This document shows, in pieces, positions 16,600 through 27,710 of a DNA stretch of 64,000 nucleotides. The stretch covers positions 1 to 64,000 of the forward strand of contig NZ_BRLB01000014.1 of the NCBI RefSeq assembly GCF_027923465.1. The letters run 5' to 3'. The DNA is from Vallitalea longa (lineage in GTDB: Bacteria; Bacillota; Clostridia; Lachnospirales; Vallitaleaceae). The first letter of the stretch is position 1. Every line of letters begins with the position of its first letter. A program made the translations under genes and the position numbers. Below the pieces are notes generated by a model that saw only the letters and a program-made list of their open reading frames with translations, did not search any database and was not told the DNA's origin.

Positions 16600-17103
16600 A
16601 TGAATAGACACGTATTATCAGTTTTAGTTACTAACCATTCTGGGGTCCTGAGTCGAGTCGCTGGATTGTTTAGCAGAAGAGGATACAATATTGACAGTTT
16701 GTCTGTTGGAGTAACTGAAAACCCTGAGTTTTCCAGAATGACGATTGTAGCTAGAGGAAATGACTTGATTATAGAGCAGATAACAAAACAGCTAAATAAA
16801 TTAGTTGATGTTTATAATATAATAGAGCTGAAACCAGGAAATTCCGTATATAGAGAATTAGCTTTGGTAAAAATATCAGCAGAAGATAAAAACAGAGCAG
16901 CTATCATTGAAATAGCTGGAATATTTAGAGCTAACATAATAGATGTTTCAAGTGAAACACTTACTGTTGAAATAACAGGAGACCAGAATAAAGTAGAAGC
17001 ATTTCTTAATCTAGTAGAACCTTATGGAGTTAAAGAAATTGCTAGAACTGGACTTACTGCACTTGGACGTGGTAGCAAAGAAATAAAACAATACATTGAT
17101 TAG
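16600..17103 (+). CDS. ilvN: Acetolactate synthase small (regulatory) subunit
   Basis: 167 residues. The N-terminal ACT domain (LSVLVTNHSGVLSRVAGLFS, then RGYNIDSLSVG) binds the feedback effector valine. The C-terminal half (RELALVKISAE...) is the second ACT-like domain. It activates and feedback-regulates the catalytic subunit IlvB, which is encoded 7.8 kb downstream instead of next to it. ATG 16600 is preceded by GGAAGGAGG at the right distance; the in-frame TTG 16582 overlaps that site and is rejected. It is the first gene behind the T-box. Confidence 0.95.
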   Translation: MNRHVLSVLVTNHSGVLSRVAGLFSRRGYNIDSLSVGVTENPEFSRMTIVARGNDLIIEQITKQLNKLVDVYNIIELKPGNSVYRELALVKISAEDKNRAAIIEIAGIFRANIIDVSSETLTVEITGDQNKVEAFLNLVEPYGVKEIARTGLTALGRGSKEIKQYID

Positions 17104-17227
17104 CTAAGGTAAAGGCTAAAATATCATTTATTATATATTGACAGATGTCCCAATAGAACATATGTATTAGATATAAGTTAAGTTATATTTTAACCATCCC
17201 TAACTCAAATATAAGAAGAAAAAATAG

Positions 17228-18226
<999 letters not shown>

Positions 18227-18243
18227 GTAATAAAAACTTATAT

Positions 18244-18269
18244 GGTCGGTTTATTAACCGACCTTTTTA
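18244..18269 (+). terminator. Perfect terminator after ilvC
   Basis: GGTCGGTT, loop TATT, AACCGACC, then TTTTTAT. The 8-bp stem has no mismatch. It divides the branched-chain block, so cimA onward needs read-through or its own promoter (a possible TTGAAA-16-TATTAT lies at 18361-18388, very close to the ribosome site). Confidence 0.9.
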
Positions 18270-18405
18270 TTAAAAAAAATCAGTGTAGAATTGTACAAAA
18301 CTAACAATAAATACCGAAAAAAGTTTGATGAAAATGTTGAAATGTACTAAGATGATTTATTTGAAATATGCATTAAGTTGTCTATTATATAGGAGGGAAT
18401 ATCAG

Positions 18406-19998
18406 TTGGAAAAAAATATAAAAATCTACGATTCTACCCTTAGAGATGGTGCTCAAGCTGAGGGAATATCGTTTTCAGTAGAGGATAAATTGAAAATTGT
18501 AAAAGCTCTTGACGAACTTGGTGTTTCCTACATTGAAGCAGGCAACCCCGGTTCAAACCCTAAGGATTTGGAATTTTTTAAACGTGTCAAAGAAATTGCA
18601 TTAAATAACACTAAATTAACTGCTTTTGGAAGTACAAGACGAAGAAATATAAAAGTCCAAGATGATGCTAATGTAAAATCACTACTTCTAGCTGACTCAC
18701 CAGTGGTTGCTATTTTCGGTAAGAGCTGGGATTTTCATGTAAAAGATATCATAAATACTACATTAGAAGAAAATCTTAACATGATTAAGGATACGGTAGC
18801 ATTCTTCAAAGAAAAAGGAAAAGAAGTCGTGTATGATGCTGAACATTTCTTTGATGGTTATAAAGCCAATCAAAAGTATGCTATGAAAACATTAGAAGCA
18901 GCTGTTGATGGTGGAGCGGACAGTATAGTTCTCTGTGATACTAATGGCGGTTGTATGCCTAATGAAATATACGAAATCACTAAATCAGTTGTAGATACTT
19001 GTAAAAAAGAAGTAGGAATTCATTGCCATAATGACTGTGGTATGGCTGTTGCTAATACTGTAATGGCAGTACTGGCAGGAGCAAAGCAGGTTCAAGGAAC
19101 TTATATTGGTTTTGGAGAAAGATGTGGTAATGCTAATCTATCAACTGTAATTGCTAATCTACAGATAAAAAAAGATTATCATTGCATTAGCAAAGAAAAA
19201 TTAGAATTATTGACAGGGGTAGCCAGAAAAGTAGCTGAAATAGCTAATGTTTCCTTAGATGCTAAAGAACCTTATGTAGGTAGAGCAGCTTTCACTCACA
19301 AAGGTGGTATGCATATTGACGGTGTCAACAAATCATCTAAGTCTTTTGAACACATTAATCCTGAGATTGTTGGAAATGAAAGAAGATTCCTAATGTCAGA
19401 GGTAGCAGGAAGAAGTACTATACTTAAAAAAATACAGAAGGTTGCTCCTGACGTCAAAAAGGATTCACCTGAAACAATGCTGATTATGGATAGACTAAAA
19501 GAGTTGGAACATGAAGGTTATCAATTTGAAGGTGCAGAAAGTACATTTGAATTAATTATAAGAAAAAATCTAGGCAAATACAAACCATTTTTTATATTGG
19601 AAAATTTCAAAACAATCGGTGAAAAACCTAATGAAACAGGCAAATTAACTGCTTTTGCAATGGTAAAAGTTAATGTGGATGATAAGATAAAAATGGTAGC
19701 TGCTGAAGGTGATGGACCAGTAAATGCATTAGATAAAGCTCTTAGACAAGCTTTAGAAATGTTTTATCCAGAGCTTAAAAAAGTTCATCTAACAGATTAT
19801 AAAGTTAGAGTACTTGATACAAAAGAAGCTACTGCCGCAAAAGTTAGAGTTCTTATCACTTCTACAGATGGTGTACATCAATGGTCTACAGTTGGTGTTT
19901 CAACAGACATTATTAATGCAAGTTTAATAGCTCTTATAGATTCGATAGAAGTCAAATTACTGAGAGAGCTTACCAATAAAATGAAAGCTTATATATAA
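18406..19998 (+). CDS. cimA: (R)-citramalate synthase
   Basis: About 530 residues of the DRE-TIM metallolyase group. The motif IKIYDSTLRDGAQAEGISF at the N-terminus and HCHNDCGMAVAN near residue 205 place the metal and acetyl-CoA sites. The early GNPGSNPKDLEFF and the later GGMHIDGVNK follow the citramalate rather than isopropylmalate synthase pattern, and a C-terminal LeuA-dimer regulatory domain covers about 390-525. It condenses pyruvate with acetyl-CoA, giving a threonine-independent route to 2-oxobutyrate for isoleucine. TTG 18406 is chosen: AGGAGGG lies 8 bases upstream and the protein then starts right before the motif. Upstream TTG 18325 would add 27 untypical residues. Confidence 0.92.
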   Translation: MEKNIKIYDSTLRDGAQAEGISFSVEDKLKIVKALDELGVSYIEAGNPGSNPKDLEFFKRVKEIALNNTKLTAFGSTRRRNIKVQDDANVKSLLLADSPVVAIFGKSWDFHVKDIINTTLEENLNMIKDTVAFFKEKGKEVVYDAEHFFDGYKANQKYAMKTLEAAVDGGADSIVLCDTNGGCMPNEIYEITKSVVDTCKKEVGIHCHNDCGMAVANTVMAVLAGAKQVQGTYIGFGERCGNANLSTVIANLQIKKDYHCISKEKLELLTGVARKVAEIANVSLDAKEPYVGRAAFTHKGGMHIDGVNKSSKSFEHINPEIVGNERRFLMSEVAGRSTILKKIQKVAPDVKKDSPETMLIMDRLKELEHEGYQFEGAESTFELIIRKNLGKYKPFFILENFKTIGEKPNETGKLTAFAMVKVNVDDKIKMVAAEGDGPVNALDKALRQALEMFYPELKKVHLTDYKVRVLDTKEATAAKVRVLITSTDGVHQWSTVGVSTDIINASLIALIDSIEVKLLRELTNKMKAYI

Positions 19999-20088
19999 AA
20001 ATAATTAATAAAGAGTTATAACATAGGAACATTAAACAAATAATAATTAGAACAGAATTAGTTTAGATATTAAAAGGAGGACACATAT

Positions 20089-21348
20089 ATGGGAATGACA
20101 ATGACTCAAAAGATATTAGCTGCTCATGCCGGATTAAAAGAAGTAAAGGCAGGGCAATTAATTGAGGCTGATCTTGATTTAGTACTTGGAAATGATATAA
20201 CAACACCAGTTGCGATAAATGAATTTAAAAAAATAGGAGTAAATAAGGTTTTTGATAAAAGTAAAGTCGCTATAGTACCTGACCATTTTACACCTAATAA
20301 AGATATAAAAGCAGCTGAACAATGTAAATGTGTAAGAGAATTCGCTCTTGATAAAGAAGTGGAGAATTATTTTGAAGTTGGAGAAATGGGAATTGAACAT
20401 GCTCTTATCCCTGAAAAAGGATTAGTTGTTCCAGGAAACGTTGTAATCGGTGCAGATTCACATACATGTACTTACGGAGCATTAGGAGCTTTCTCTACTG
20501 GAATCGGAAGTACTGATATGGCTGCAGGAATGGCTACAGGAAAATGTTGGTTCAAAGTTCCTTCAGCATTGAAATTTAATTTGACTGGTAAACCAGCCAA
20601 ATGGGTAAGTGGAAAAGATGTTATCCTACACATCATCGGTCTAATCGGTGTAGATGGTGCATTATACAAATCAATGGAATTCGTTGGAGATGGGCTTAAT
20701 TATCTTTCAATGGACGATAGATTTACTATGGCTAACATGGCTATAGAAGCAGGAGGAAAGAACGGAATCTTCCCAGTGGACGAAAAAACATTAGAATATG
20801 TAAAAGACCATTCAACTAAAGAACATACAGTATATGTAGCAGATGAAGATGCTGAATATGATGCTGTTTATGAAATAAAATTGGATGAACTTAGACCTAC
20901 AGTAGCTTTTCCTCATCTTCCAGATAATACACGTACAATTGATGAAGTTGGAGATGTGAAGATCGACCAAGTTGTCATTGGATCATGTACTAATGGTAGA
21001 ATTGAAGACCTACGAGCTGCGGCAAGCCTTTTGAAAGGTAGAAAAGTTAAAAAGGGAGTTAGAACTATTGTATTTCCAGCTACACAAACAATATACCTTC
21101 AAGCAATGGAAGAAGGATTACTCAGAACATTCATAGAAGCTGGAGCTATAGTTAGTACTCCAACTTGTGGACCATGTCTTGGTGGTCATATGGGTATTCT
21201 TGCAAAAGGTGAAAGAGCAGTGGCTACAACTAACAGAAACTTCGTTGGTAGAATGGGTCATGTTGAATCAGAAGTATATCTTGCGAGTCCTGTTGTAGCG
21301 GCAGCATCAGCTGTATTAGGAAAAATTGCAGGACCAGAAGATTTATAA
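20089..21348 (+). CDS. leuC: 3-isopropylmalate/citramalate dehydratase large subunit
   Basis: 419 residues of the aconitase superfamily, the two-subunit archaeal/clostridial-type LeuC. The iron-sulfur cysteines are visible in [17 protein letters not shown] (about 300) and [14 protein letters not shown] (about 360). The early [15 protein letters not shown] (about 123) is also diagnostic. With LeuD it isomerises isopropylmalate; because cimA lies directly upstream it probably also acts on citramalate. The ribosome site AAAAGGAGG is 8 bases before the ATG. Confidence 0.95.
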   Translation: MGMTMTQKILAAHAGLKEVKAGQLIEADLDLVLGNDITTPVAINEFKKIGVNKVFDKSKVAIVPDHFTPNKDIKAAEQCKCVREFALDKEVENYFEVGEMGIEHALIPEKGLVVPGNVVIGADSHTCTYGALGAFSTGIGSTDMAAGMATGKCWFKVPSALKFNLTGKPAKWVSGKDVILHIIGLIGVDGALYKSMEFVGDGLNYLSMDDRFTMANMAIEAGGKNGIFPVDEKTLEYVKDHSTKEHTVYVADEDAEYDAVYEIKLDELRPTVAFPHLPDNTRTIDEVGDVKIDQVVIGSCTNGRIEDLRAAASLLKGRKVKKGVRTIVFPATQTIYLQAMEEGLLRTFIEAGAIVSTPTCGPCLGGHMGILAKGERAVATTNRNFVGRMGHVESEVYLASPVVAAASAVLGKIAGPEDL

Positions 21349-21422
21349 ATATATGTAATTAAATAAAATCTATTATGTGAATAGTAAAGAGTGTAATAAT
21401 AAAAATTCGTAGAGGTGATTAG

Positions 21423-21905
21423 ATGAAGGCTAGAGGTAAAGTTTTTAAATACGGCGATAATGTAGATACAGATGTAATAATTCCTGCAAGATATCTAAAT
21501 ACAACTGAGCCAAAAGAATTAGCGGCGCATTGTATGGAAGATATTGATGGAGATTTTGTTAAGAATGTTAAAGAAGGCGACATAATGGTTGCTAACAAGA
21601 ATTTCGGATGCGGTTCTTCAAGAGAGCATGCTCCTATATCTATTAAAGCGGCAGGAATATCTTGTGTAATAGCTAGCACTTTCGCAAGAATATTCTATAG
21701 AAATGCTATTAATATCGGACTTCCTATTCTTGAATGTGATGAGGCTGTTAAAGGAATTGAAGCAGGAGACGAAGTTGAGGTTGATTTTGATACAGGTGTT
21801 ATAACTAATGTAACCAAGGATAAAACTTATCAAGGTGAAGCATTCCCAGAATTTATGCAAAAAATAATTAAAGCTGATGGGTTAATTAATTATATTAAGA
21901 AGTAG
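21423..21905 (+). CDS. leuD: 3-isopropylmalate/citramalate dehydratase small subunit
   Basis: 160 residues, the swivel domain of the aconitase family. [25 protein letters not shown] at the start and [19 protein letters not shown] at about 58-76 (substrate-binding serines and arginine) are diagnostic. It partners LeuC. GAGGTGATTAG precedes the ATG; the gene is 74 bases after leuC and 123 bases before leuB. Confidence 0.95.
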   Translation: MKARGKVFKYGDNVDTDVIIPARYLNTTEPKELAAHCMEDIDGDFVKNVKEGDIMVANKNFGCGSSREHAPISIKAAGISCVIASTFARIFYRNAINIGLPILECDEAVKGIEAGDEVEVDFDTGVITNVTKDKTYQGEAFPEFMQKIIKADGLINYIKK

Positions 21906-22028
21906 AGGGTCAGGGTAAAGTGAGTAATTTTATGTAAGTGATATTTAATTTATGTAATTGATAGAGACAATATATTTCAGAATTATTATATAGATAGACA
22001 TTTTATATGAAAGGAATGGAAACTTAAG

Positions 22029-23090
22029 ATGAATTTTAATATAGCAGTTATTCCTGGAGACGGGATCGGACCAGATATTGTTGAACAAGGTAAATTAGTT
22101 CTTGATAAAGTAGGAGAGAAATTCGGACATAGTTTTGAATATAAAGAAGTATTAGCAGGTGGAGTGGCTATAGATAATGTAGGAGAACCTTTGCCACAAG
22201 ATACTATAGATGTATGTAAGAAAAGTGATTCCGTACTTTTAGGTGCAGTAGGTGGACCTAAGTGGGATAATCTTTCAGGAGATGAAAGACCAGAAAAAGC
22301 ATTATTAGGACTTAGAAGTGAATTAGAGTTATTCGCTAATATTAGACCAGCGACTATGTTTAAACAATTAAGAGACGCATGTCCATTAAAAGATGAAATA
22401 ATTGGTGATGGAGGACTTGATCTTGTTGTTGTTAGAGAATTGACAGGTGGTATCTACTTTGGTAAAAGAGGTAGAGAAGGAGAACAAGCCTATGACACTA
22501 TGATGTATAGTGTTGATGAAATAAAGAGAATAGCAAAAGTTGGATTTGATACTGCTATGAAACGTAACAAAAAAGTTACTAGCATTGATAAAGCTAACAT
22601 ATTAGAGAATTCAAGATTATGGAGATCAGTTGTTGAAGAGATGGCAAAAGATTATCCAGAGGTTGAAGTTAATCATTTATATGTAGATAACGGTTCTATG
22701 CAGTTGGTCATCAATCCTAAGCAGTTTGACGTTATCCTTACAGGAAACATGTTCGGAGATATTTTATCTGATGAAGCTAGTATGATTACAGGTTCTATCG
22801 GAATGCTTCCATCAGCAAGTCTAGGAAGTTCTAAACTTGGTATGTATGAACCTATTCATGGTTCAGCACCAGATATTGCAGGAATGGACAAAGCCAATCC
22901 AATAGCTACAATTCTATCTGTAGCAATGATGCTTAGATATTCTTTTGATTTAGAAAACGAAGCGAAATCTATAGAAAAAGCTGTTGAAGAAGTATTAGAA
23001 GACGGATATCGTACTGGTGATATCATGAGTAAAGGTATGAAATTAGTTGGAACAAAAGAAATGGGTAGTTTGATAGTAAATAAATTATAA
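22029..23090 (+). CDS. leuB: 3-isopropylmalate dehydrogenase
   Basis: 353 residues of the isocitrate/isopropylmalate dehydrogenase family. [14 protein letters not shown] starts the fold; [11 protein letters not shown] (about 70), ELFANIRPA (about 97) and the NAD-side [20 protein letters not shown] (about 278) are family motifs. It oxidatively decarboxylates 3-isopropylmalate and, in the citramalate route, methylmalate to 2-oxobutyrate. The site GAAAGGAATGG precedes the ATG. ilvD begins 19 bases after the stop. Confidence 0.96.
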   Translation: MNFNIAVIPGDGIGPDIVEQGKLVLDKVGEKFGHSFEYKEVLAGGVAIDNVGEPLPQDTIDVCKKSDSVLLGAVGGPKWDNLSGDERPEKALLGLRSELELFANIRPATMFKQLRDACPLKDEIIGDGGLDLVVVRELTGGIYFGKRGREGEQAYDTMMYSVDEIKRIAKVGFDTAMKRNKKVTSIDKANILENSRLWRSVVEEMAKDYPEVEVNHLYVDNGSMQLVINPKQFDVILTGNMFGDILSDEASMITGSIGMLPSASLGSSKLGMYEPIHGSAPDIAGMDKANPIATILSVAMMLRYSFDLENEAKSIEKAVEEVLEDGYRTGDIMSKGMKLVGTKEMGSLIVNKL

Positions 23091-23109
23091 GAAGATAGGG
23101 TGATATTTT

Positions 23110-24768
23110 ATGAGAAGCGATAGTGTAAAAACTGGTATAGAAAGAGCCCCTCATCGATCTTTATTTAAAGCAATGGGATATACAGATGAAGAGATAAGGA
23201 GACCCTTAATAGGTATAGTTAATTCACAGAATGATATAGTTCCAGGTCATATACATCTAGATACTATAGTTGATGCAGCAAAAACAGGAGTATTAATGTC
23301 CGGTGGTACACCTATTGTTTTCCCTGCAATCGGAGTATGTGATGGTATAGCAATGGGACATGTAGGAATGCATTATTCTCTTGTAACAAGAGAGTTGATT
23401 GCAGATTCAATAGAAGCAATGACCATGGCACATGGATTTGATGCGCTTGTTATGGTTCCTAACTGTGATAAGATTGTTCCCGGTATGTTAATGGCAGCTG
23501 CTAGACTTAATATTCCAACTGTGGTAGTAAGTGGTGGTGCCATGATGTCAATAAATAAAAAAGGAAAAGACCTTGACCTTAATAGTGTTTTTGAAGCAGT
23601 AGGTTCATTCAAAGCAGGTTCAATGAGCGAAGACGAAGTATATGAATGTGAAAATAATGCATGTCCTAGTTGTGGTTCTTGTTCAGGTATGTTTACTGCC
23701 AACAGTATGAATTGTTTAACAGAAGTATTAGGACTTGGACTTCCTGGTAATGGAACTATACCAGCAACGTATGCTGAAAGAATAAGATTAGCAAAACTTG
23801 CTGGAATGGCAGTCATGAACTTATTGGAAAAAGATATCAAACCAAGAGATATCATGAATGAAAAAGCATTTTATAATGCATTGACAGTTGATATGGCTCT
23901 AGGATGCAGTACGAATAGTATGTTGCATCTGCCTGCTATAGCTCATGAAGCGGAAGTAGAACTTAATCTTGATATAGCTAATGAAATAAGCAGTAAAACT
24001 CCTAACTTATGTAAGTTAAGTCCAGCAGGACCTTATCATATACAAGACTTGTATAATGCTGGTGGTGTTCAGGCTGTAATGAAAGAATTGTCTAAGAAGA
24101 ATCTATTAAATACAGATTTATTGACAGCTACTGGTAAAACAGTAGGTGAAAACATAGAAAAAGCTGTTAACAGAGATAATAATGTTATAAGACCTATAGA
24201 TAATCCACACAGTACAACTGGTGGTATTGCAGTATTAAAAGGTAATATTGCTCCAGACGGTTGTGTTGTGAAGAGATCGGCAGTAGCTAAACAAATGTTA
24301 CAGCATGAAGGTCCAGCAAGAGTGTTTGATTCTGAGGATGAAGCTATAAAAGCTATCTATGATGGACAAATCAATAAAGGTGATGTTGTAGTTATTCGTT
24401 ATGAAGGACCAAAGGGTGGACCTGGTATGAGAGAAATGCTTTCACCAACTTCTGCTTTAGCGGGTATGGGACTTGATAAAGAAGTAGCACTCATTACTGA
24501 TGGAAGATTCAGCGGAGCAACTAGAGGAGCGGCTATTGGTCATGTATCACCTGAAGCAGCTGACGGTGGTAATATAGGACTTGTAAAAGATAAAGATATA
24601 ATAGAAATTGATATAGAAAAAGGTTTAATTAACCTTAAAGTATCTGATGAAGAGTTAGAATCAAGAAGAAAAGCTTTCGTACCGAAAGAACCAAAGATCA
24701 AAAAAGGTTACTTAGCTAGATATGCTAAATTAGTAAAATCAGCTAGTACAGGAGCAATATTAGAATAA
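23110..24768 (+). CDS. ilvD: Dihydroxy-acid dehydratase
   Basis: 552 residues. The start [22 protein letters not shown] is typical; iron-sulfur cysteines lie in [19 protein letters not shown] (about 118) and [20 protein letters not shown] (about 185-200), and the C-terminal motif [13 protein letters not shown] is at about 465. It dehydrates dihydroxy-isovalerate and -methylvalerate, the common step of valine and isoleucine synthesis. It closely follows leuB. The 123-base gap to ilvB holds a 9-bp hairpin (24791-24815) without a uridine run. Confidence 0.97.
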   Translation: MRSDSVKTGIERAPHRSLFKAMGYTDEEIRRPLIGIVNSQNDIVPGHIHLDTIVDAAKTGVLMSGGTPIVFPAIGVCDGIAMGHVGMHYSLVTRELIADSIEAMTMAHGFDALVMVPNCDKIVPGMLMAAARLNIPTVVVSGGAMMSINKKGKDLDLNSVFEAVGSFKAGSMSEDEVYECENNACPSCGSCSGMFTANSMNCLTEVLGLGLPGNGTIPATYAERIRLAKLAGMAVMNLLEKDIKPRDIMNEKAFYNALTVDMALGCSTNSMLHLPAIAHEAEVELNLDIANEISSKTPNLCKLSPAGPYHIQDLYNAGGVQAVMKELSKKNLLNTDLLTATGKTVGENIEKAVNRDNNVIRPIDNPHSTTGGIAVLKGNIAPDGCVVKRSAVAKQMLQHEGPARVFDSEDEAIKAIYDGQINKGDVVVIRYEGPKGGPGMREMLSPTSALAGMGLDKEVALITDGRFSGATRGAAIGHVSPEAADGGNIGLVKDKDIIEIDIEKGLINLKVSDEELESRRKAFVPKEPKIKKGYLARYAKLVKSASTGAILE

Positions 24769-24891
24769 TAACCAACTCAAACCTATAACTCTTTATTTAC
24801 CTGAATTAAATAAAGGGTGAGAAGTTGAGAATAATAAAATAGAAATCATAAATAAAAGATTTACATGAAGATGTAAGAAGGAGATGATAGA

Positions 24892-26553
24892 GTGAAATTA
24901 ACAGGAGCGCAGATTGTAATTGAATGTTTAAAAGAGCAAAATGTTGATACAGTATTTGGATATCCAGGTGGTGCTGTTCTGAATATATATGATGAAATAT
25001 ATAAAAATATGGATAGTATTAAGCATATTCTTACATCTCATGAACAAGGTGCATCTCATGCAGCTGATGGCTATGCAAGATCAACTGGTAAAGTTGGAGT
25101 TGTTGTAGCTACTTCTGGACCAGGTGCAACTAATTTAGTTACAGGAATAGCTACTGCTTACATGGATTCCGTACCAATGGTTGCTATTACAGGTAATGTT
25201 CCTGTCTCTTTATTAGGAAGAGATAGTTTTCAAGAAGTTGATATAACTGGAGTGACAATGCCTATTACGAAACATAATTATATTGTAAAAGATGTAAAAG
25301 ATTTGGCTGATATCATAAGAGAAGCTTTTTATACAGCTAAAGAAGGTCGTCCAGGTCCAGTTCTTATTGATATACCGAAAGATGTAACAGCGAATATGTG
25401 GGAATATGAAAAGAAAGAACCTAAGAAAGTAGGAAGATGTTCCAAAGATATTACAACTGAATCTATTGAAAAAGCTTTAGAGTTAATTAATAATTCTCAA
25501 AAGCCATATATTTATGCTGGTGGAGGAGTTATAATTTCAGAAGCCTCTAAAGAATTAGAAGAATTCGCTAATAAAGTTCAAGCACCTGTTACATGTAGTT
25601 TGATGGGAATAGGGGGATTTCCAACAACAGATAAACTATATACAGGCATGATTGGAATGCATGGTTCAAAAGCCAGTAATCTAGGTGTAACATCTTGTGA
25701 TCTACTTATAGTAGTTGGAGCTAGGTTTAGTGATAGAGTAATTGGAAAACCTGATAAATTTGCCAATGGAGCTAGGGTACTTCAGATAGATGTTGATCCA
25801 GCAGAAGTTAATAAGAATATATTGACTCATCATTCTGTAATAGGTGATATCAAGAAAGTATTACAAAAATTAAATGATAATCTAGAGAATCAAAATCATA
25901 CTGTTTGGCTTAATGAAATAAAGTATTTGAAAGAAAAATATCCACTAAAATATCCTGAAGGTTGTCTTAGTGCTCAATATGCAATTGAAAAATTAGATGA
26001 AATCACTAATGGTCAAGCAATTATCACAACAGAAGTAGGTCAGCATCAGATGTGGGCTGGACAATACTATAAGTTTTCAGAACCTAGAAAGTTCTTAACT
26101 TCTGGTGGTCTTGGAACTATGGGTTACGGATTTGGAGCTTGTATCGGAGCTAAAGTAGGTAATCCTGATAAGATAGTTGTAAATATTGCAGGTGATGGAA
26201 GTTTTCGCATGAATTTCAATGAACTACTAACGGCTGTTAGACACAATATTAAAATAATCGTCTTAGTCATCAATAATGGAGTTCTTGGTATGGTTAGACA
26301 ATGGCAGACATTATTCTATGGAGAAAGATATTCATTCACTACTCTAAATCAAGATTTGGACTATGTTAAGTTAGCGGAATCTATGGGAGCTGTAGGATAT
26401 GATATTACGGATAAAGATCAGGTAGAAGATGTTTTCAGAAAAGCTATTGATGAAACAAAACCTGTAATCATTAATTGTGTTATTGATAAAGATGACAAAG
26501 TTTTTCCTATGGTTGCACCAGGAAAACCTATTGAAGATGTAATTGTTGAATAA
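24892..26553 (+). CDS. ilvB: Acetolactate synthase large (catalytic) subunit
   Basis: 553 residues, a thiamine-diphosphate enzyme. The N-terminal PYR domain has VDTVFGYPGGAVLNIYDEI with the catalytic glutamate in TSHEQGASHAADGYAR (about 48). A middle FAD-binding domain follows. The C-terminal domain carries the ThDP/Mg motif GDGSFRMNFNEL...NNGVLGMVRQWQ (about 435-470). It makes acetolactate and acetohydroxybutyrate. The start is GTG with AAGGAGATG upstream. Its regulatory partner ilvN is at the other end of the block, an unusual arrangement. Confidence 0.96.
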   Translation: MKLTGAQIVIECLKEQNVDTVFGYPGGAVLNIYDEIYKNMDSIKHILTSHEQGASHAADGYARSTGKVGVVVATSGPGATNLVTGIATAYMDSVPMVAITGNVPVSLLGRDSFQEVDITGVTMPITKHNYIVKDVKDLADIIREAFYTAKEGRPGPVLIDIPKDVTANMWEYEKKEPKKVGRCSKDITTESIEKALELINNSQKPYIYAGGGVIISEASKELEEFANKVQAPVTCSLMGIGGFPTTDKLYTGMIGMHGSKASNLGVTSCDLLIVVGARFSDRVIGKPDKFANGARVLQIDVDPAEVNKNILTHHSVIGDIKKVLQKLNDNLENQNHTVWLNEIKYLKEKYPLKYPEGCLSAQYAIEKLDEITNGQAIITTEVGQHQMWAGQYYKFSEPRKFLTSGGLGTMGYGFGACIGAKVGNPDKIVVNIAGDGSFRMNFNELLTAVRHNIKIIVLVINNGVLGMVRQWQTLFYGERYSFTTLNQDLDYVKLAESMGAVGYDITDKDQVEDVFRKAIDETKPVIINCVIDKDDKVFPMVAPGKPIEDVIVE

Positions 26554-26578
26554 TAGCATTTTAAATGGGGGAAATTTT

Positions 26579-27127
26579 ATGGAAGTATATAACGAGAATG
26601 TCTTGAAAGATGGTCAGAAACTTATTATACGTAATGTATCAGAAGATGATGCTCAAGGTTTAATTGACTTACTAAAGACAGTTGATGATGAAACAAAATT
26701 CTTGGCACGTGAGCCCGGTGAATTTTGTTTCACATTGGAGCAAGAAAAAGAATTTATTAAGGGTATGATGAATGCTGATAATAATATATTGTTTATTGGG
26801 GAAATAGACGGTACAATCGTAGCCAATTGCTCAGTAGGGATTGTTACAAATAATAAAAGATATCTTCATAGAGCTGCAATGGGTATTTCCGTTAGAAAAA
26901 AATATTGGAGCAAGGGTATTGGTAGATTACTGATGAATGAATGTATCAATTGGTGTAAAGAAAAAGGTGTTGAACAACTGGAGCTAGAAGTTGTTACTGA
27001 AAATAGCAGAGCTATTTCAATGTATGAAAAATTTGGTTTTGAGAAATATGGAACTAAAAAACATGCATTAAAATACAGTGATGGAACTTATGCCGACGAA
27101 TACTATATGATTTTATTTCTAGAGTAG
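26579..27127 (+). CDS. GNAT-family N-acetyltransferase
   Basis: 182 residues. The acetyl-CoA loop is IRKKYWSKGIGRLLMNECINW (about 105-125, the R-x-x-G/A pattern within KYWSKGIG), followed by LELEVVTENSRAISMYEKFGFE, the canonical last strands. The N-terminal DGQKLIIRNVSEDDAQGLIDLL is the usual start of RimI-like acetyltransferases. The substrate cannot be read. ATG 26579 follows GGGGGAA, 25 bases after ilvB; a terminator follows. It may be the last gene of the ilv/leu transcript. Confidence 0.9.
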   Translation: MEVYNENVLKDGQKLIIRNVSEDDAQGLIDLLKTVDDETKFLAREPGEFCFTLEQEKEFIKGMMNADNNILFIGEIDGTIVANCSVGIVTNNKRYLHRAAMGISVRKKYWSKGIGRLLMNECINWCKEKGVEQLELEVVTENSRAISMYEKFGFEKYGTKKHALKYSDGTYADEYYMILFLE

Positions 27128-27150
27128 TATATTAATGAAGTTACAGATTA

Positions 27151-27198
27151 AACTTTTCTAATATAGACAGTATTACTGTTGGTTTAGAAAAGTTTTTT
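27151..27198 (+). terminator. Terminator after the GNAT gene
   Basis: AACTTTTCTAA (27151-27161) pairs perfectly with TTAGAAAAGTT (27184-27194), with an inner ACAGT/ACTGT stem, then TTTTG. Confidence 0.85.
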
Positions 27199-27620
27199 GC
27201 TTTTTAGAGTTAGGGTTATCGCATGAGAAATATTTCATAAAATAACAAATAGTACAAGATAGTCGTAGGCAAATGGATATTAACGATATTAGAAAAGTAA
27301 AAGTCAAAAAATGTGTTAGCCGTTTTTTAAGAGCTGATAAATATTTAACAAATATTAAAAAATATGTTATAGTTATAATATTGCAGAAAAATAATTATTA
27401 TATAATAAGAAATTTACTATAATACCATAAATTTTTAGCTTTGTGAAGGTATTTTTTCTTGACTAGTTAAGCTTTTTATAATATATTATATTTAGTGCAT
27501 TAACATATTAAACTATAAAATATTAGATTTATGAGTTTATCATTTTTTTAACAAACAATTAACATTATTTAATGAATATATTATATCATTATAAATGAAA
27601 TAGTTTGAATATTTTGTTTG
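27199..27620. other. AT-rich intergenic stretch before serC
   Basis: About 420 bases, very AT-rich, with no supported gene. One 50-codon frame (27273-27422) has no ribosome site. I see no known riboswitch or T-box motif. Confidence 0.6.
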
Positions 27621-27654
27621 AAGACAGACAATGATGTTTGTCTTGCAAAGACAA
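27621..27654 (+). promoter_or_regulatory. serC: Mutually exclusive hairpins in the serC leader
   Basis: AAGACAGACA (27621-27630) can pair with TGTTTGTCTT (27635-27644, one wobble). The same 3' arm, as TTGTCTT (27638-27644), can instead pair with AAGACAA (27648-27654). The middle segment can thus form either of two hairpins, 57 bases before the serC start. No uridine tract follows. A repressor binding site or a simple RNA switch are both possible. Confidence 0.35.
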
Positions 27655-27710
27655 TGAAATAAATAGTTGAATATGTTACATATAAAAATTTCGATTTGGA
27701 GTGATAAAAA

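Noticed and set aside
23373-23855. 160-residue antisense frame inside ilvD
   Set aside because: Fully opposite conserved ilvD codons with no start signal; a shadow of codon usage.
27273-27422. 50-codon frame in the gap before serC
   Set aside because: No ribosome site, composition dominated by Lys/Ile/Tyr as expected of random AT-rich DNA.
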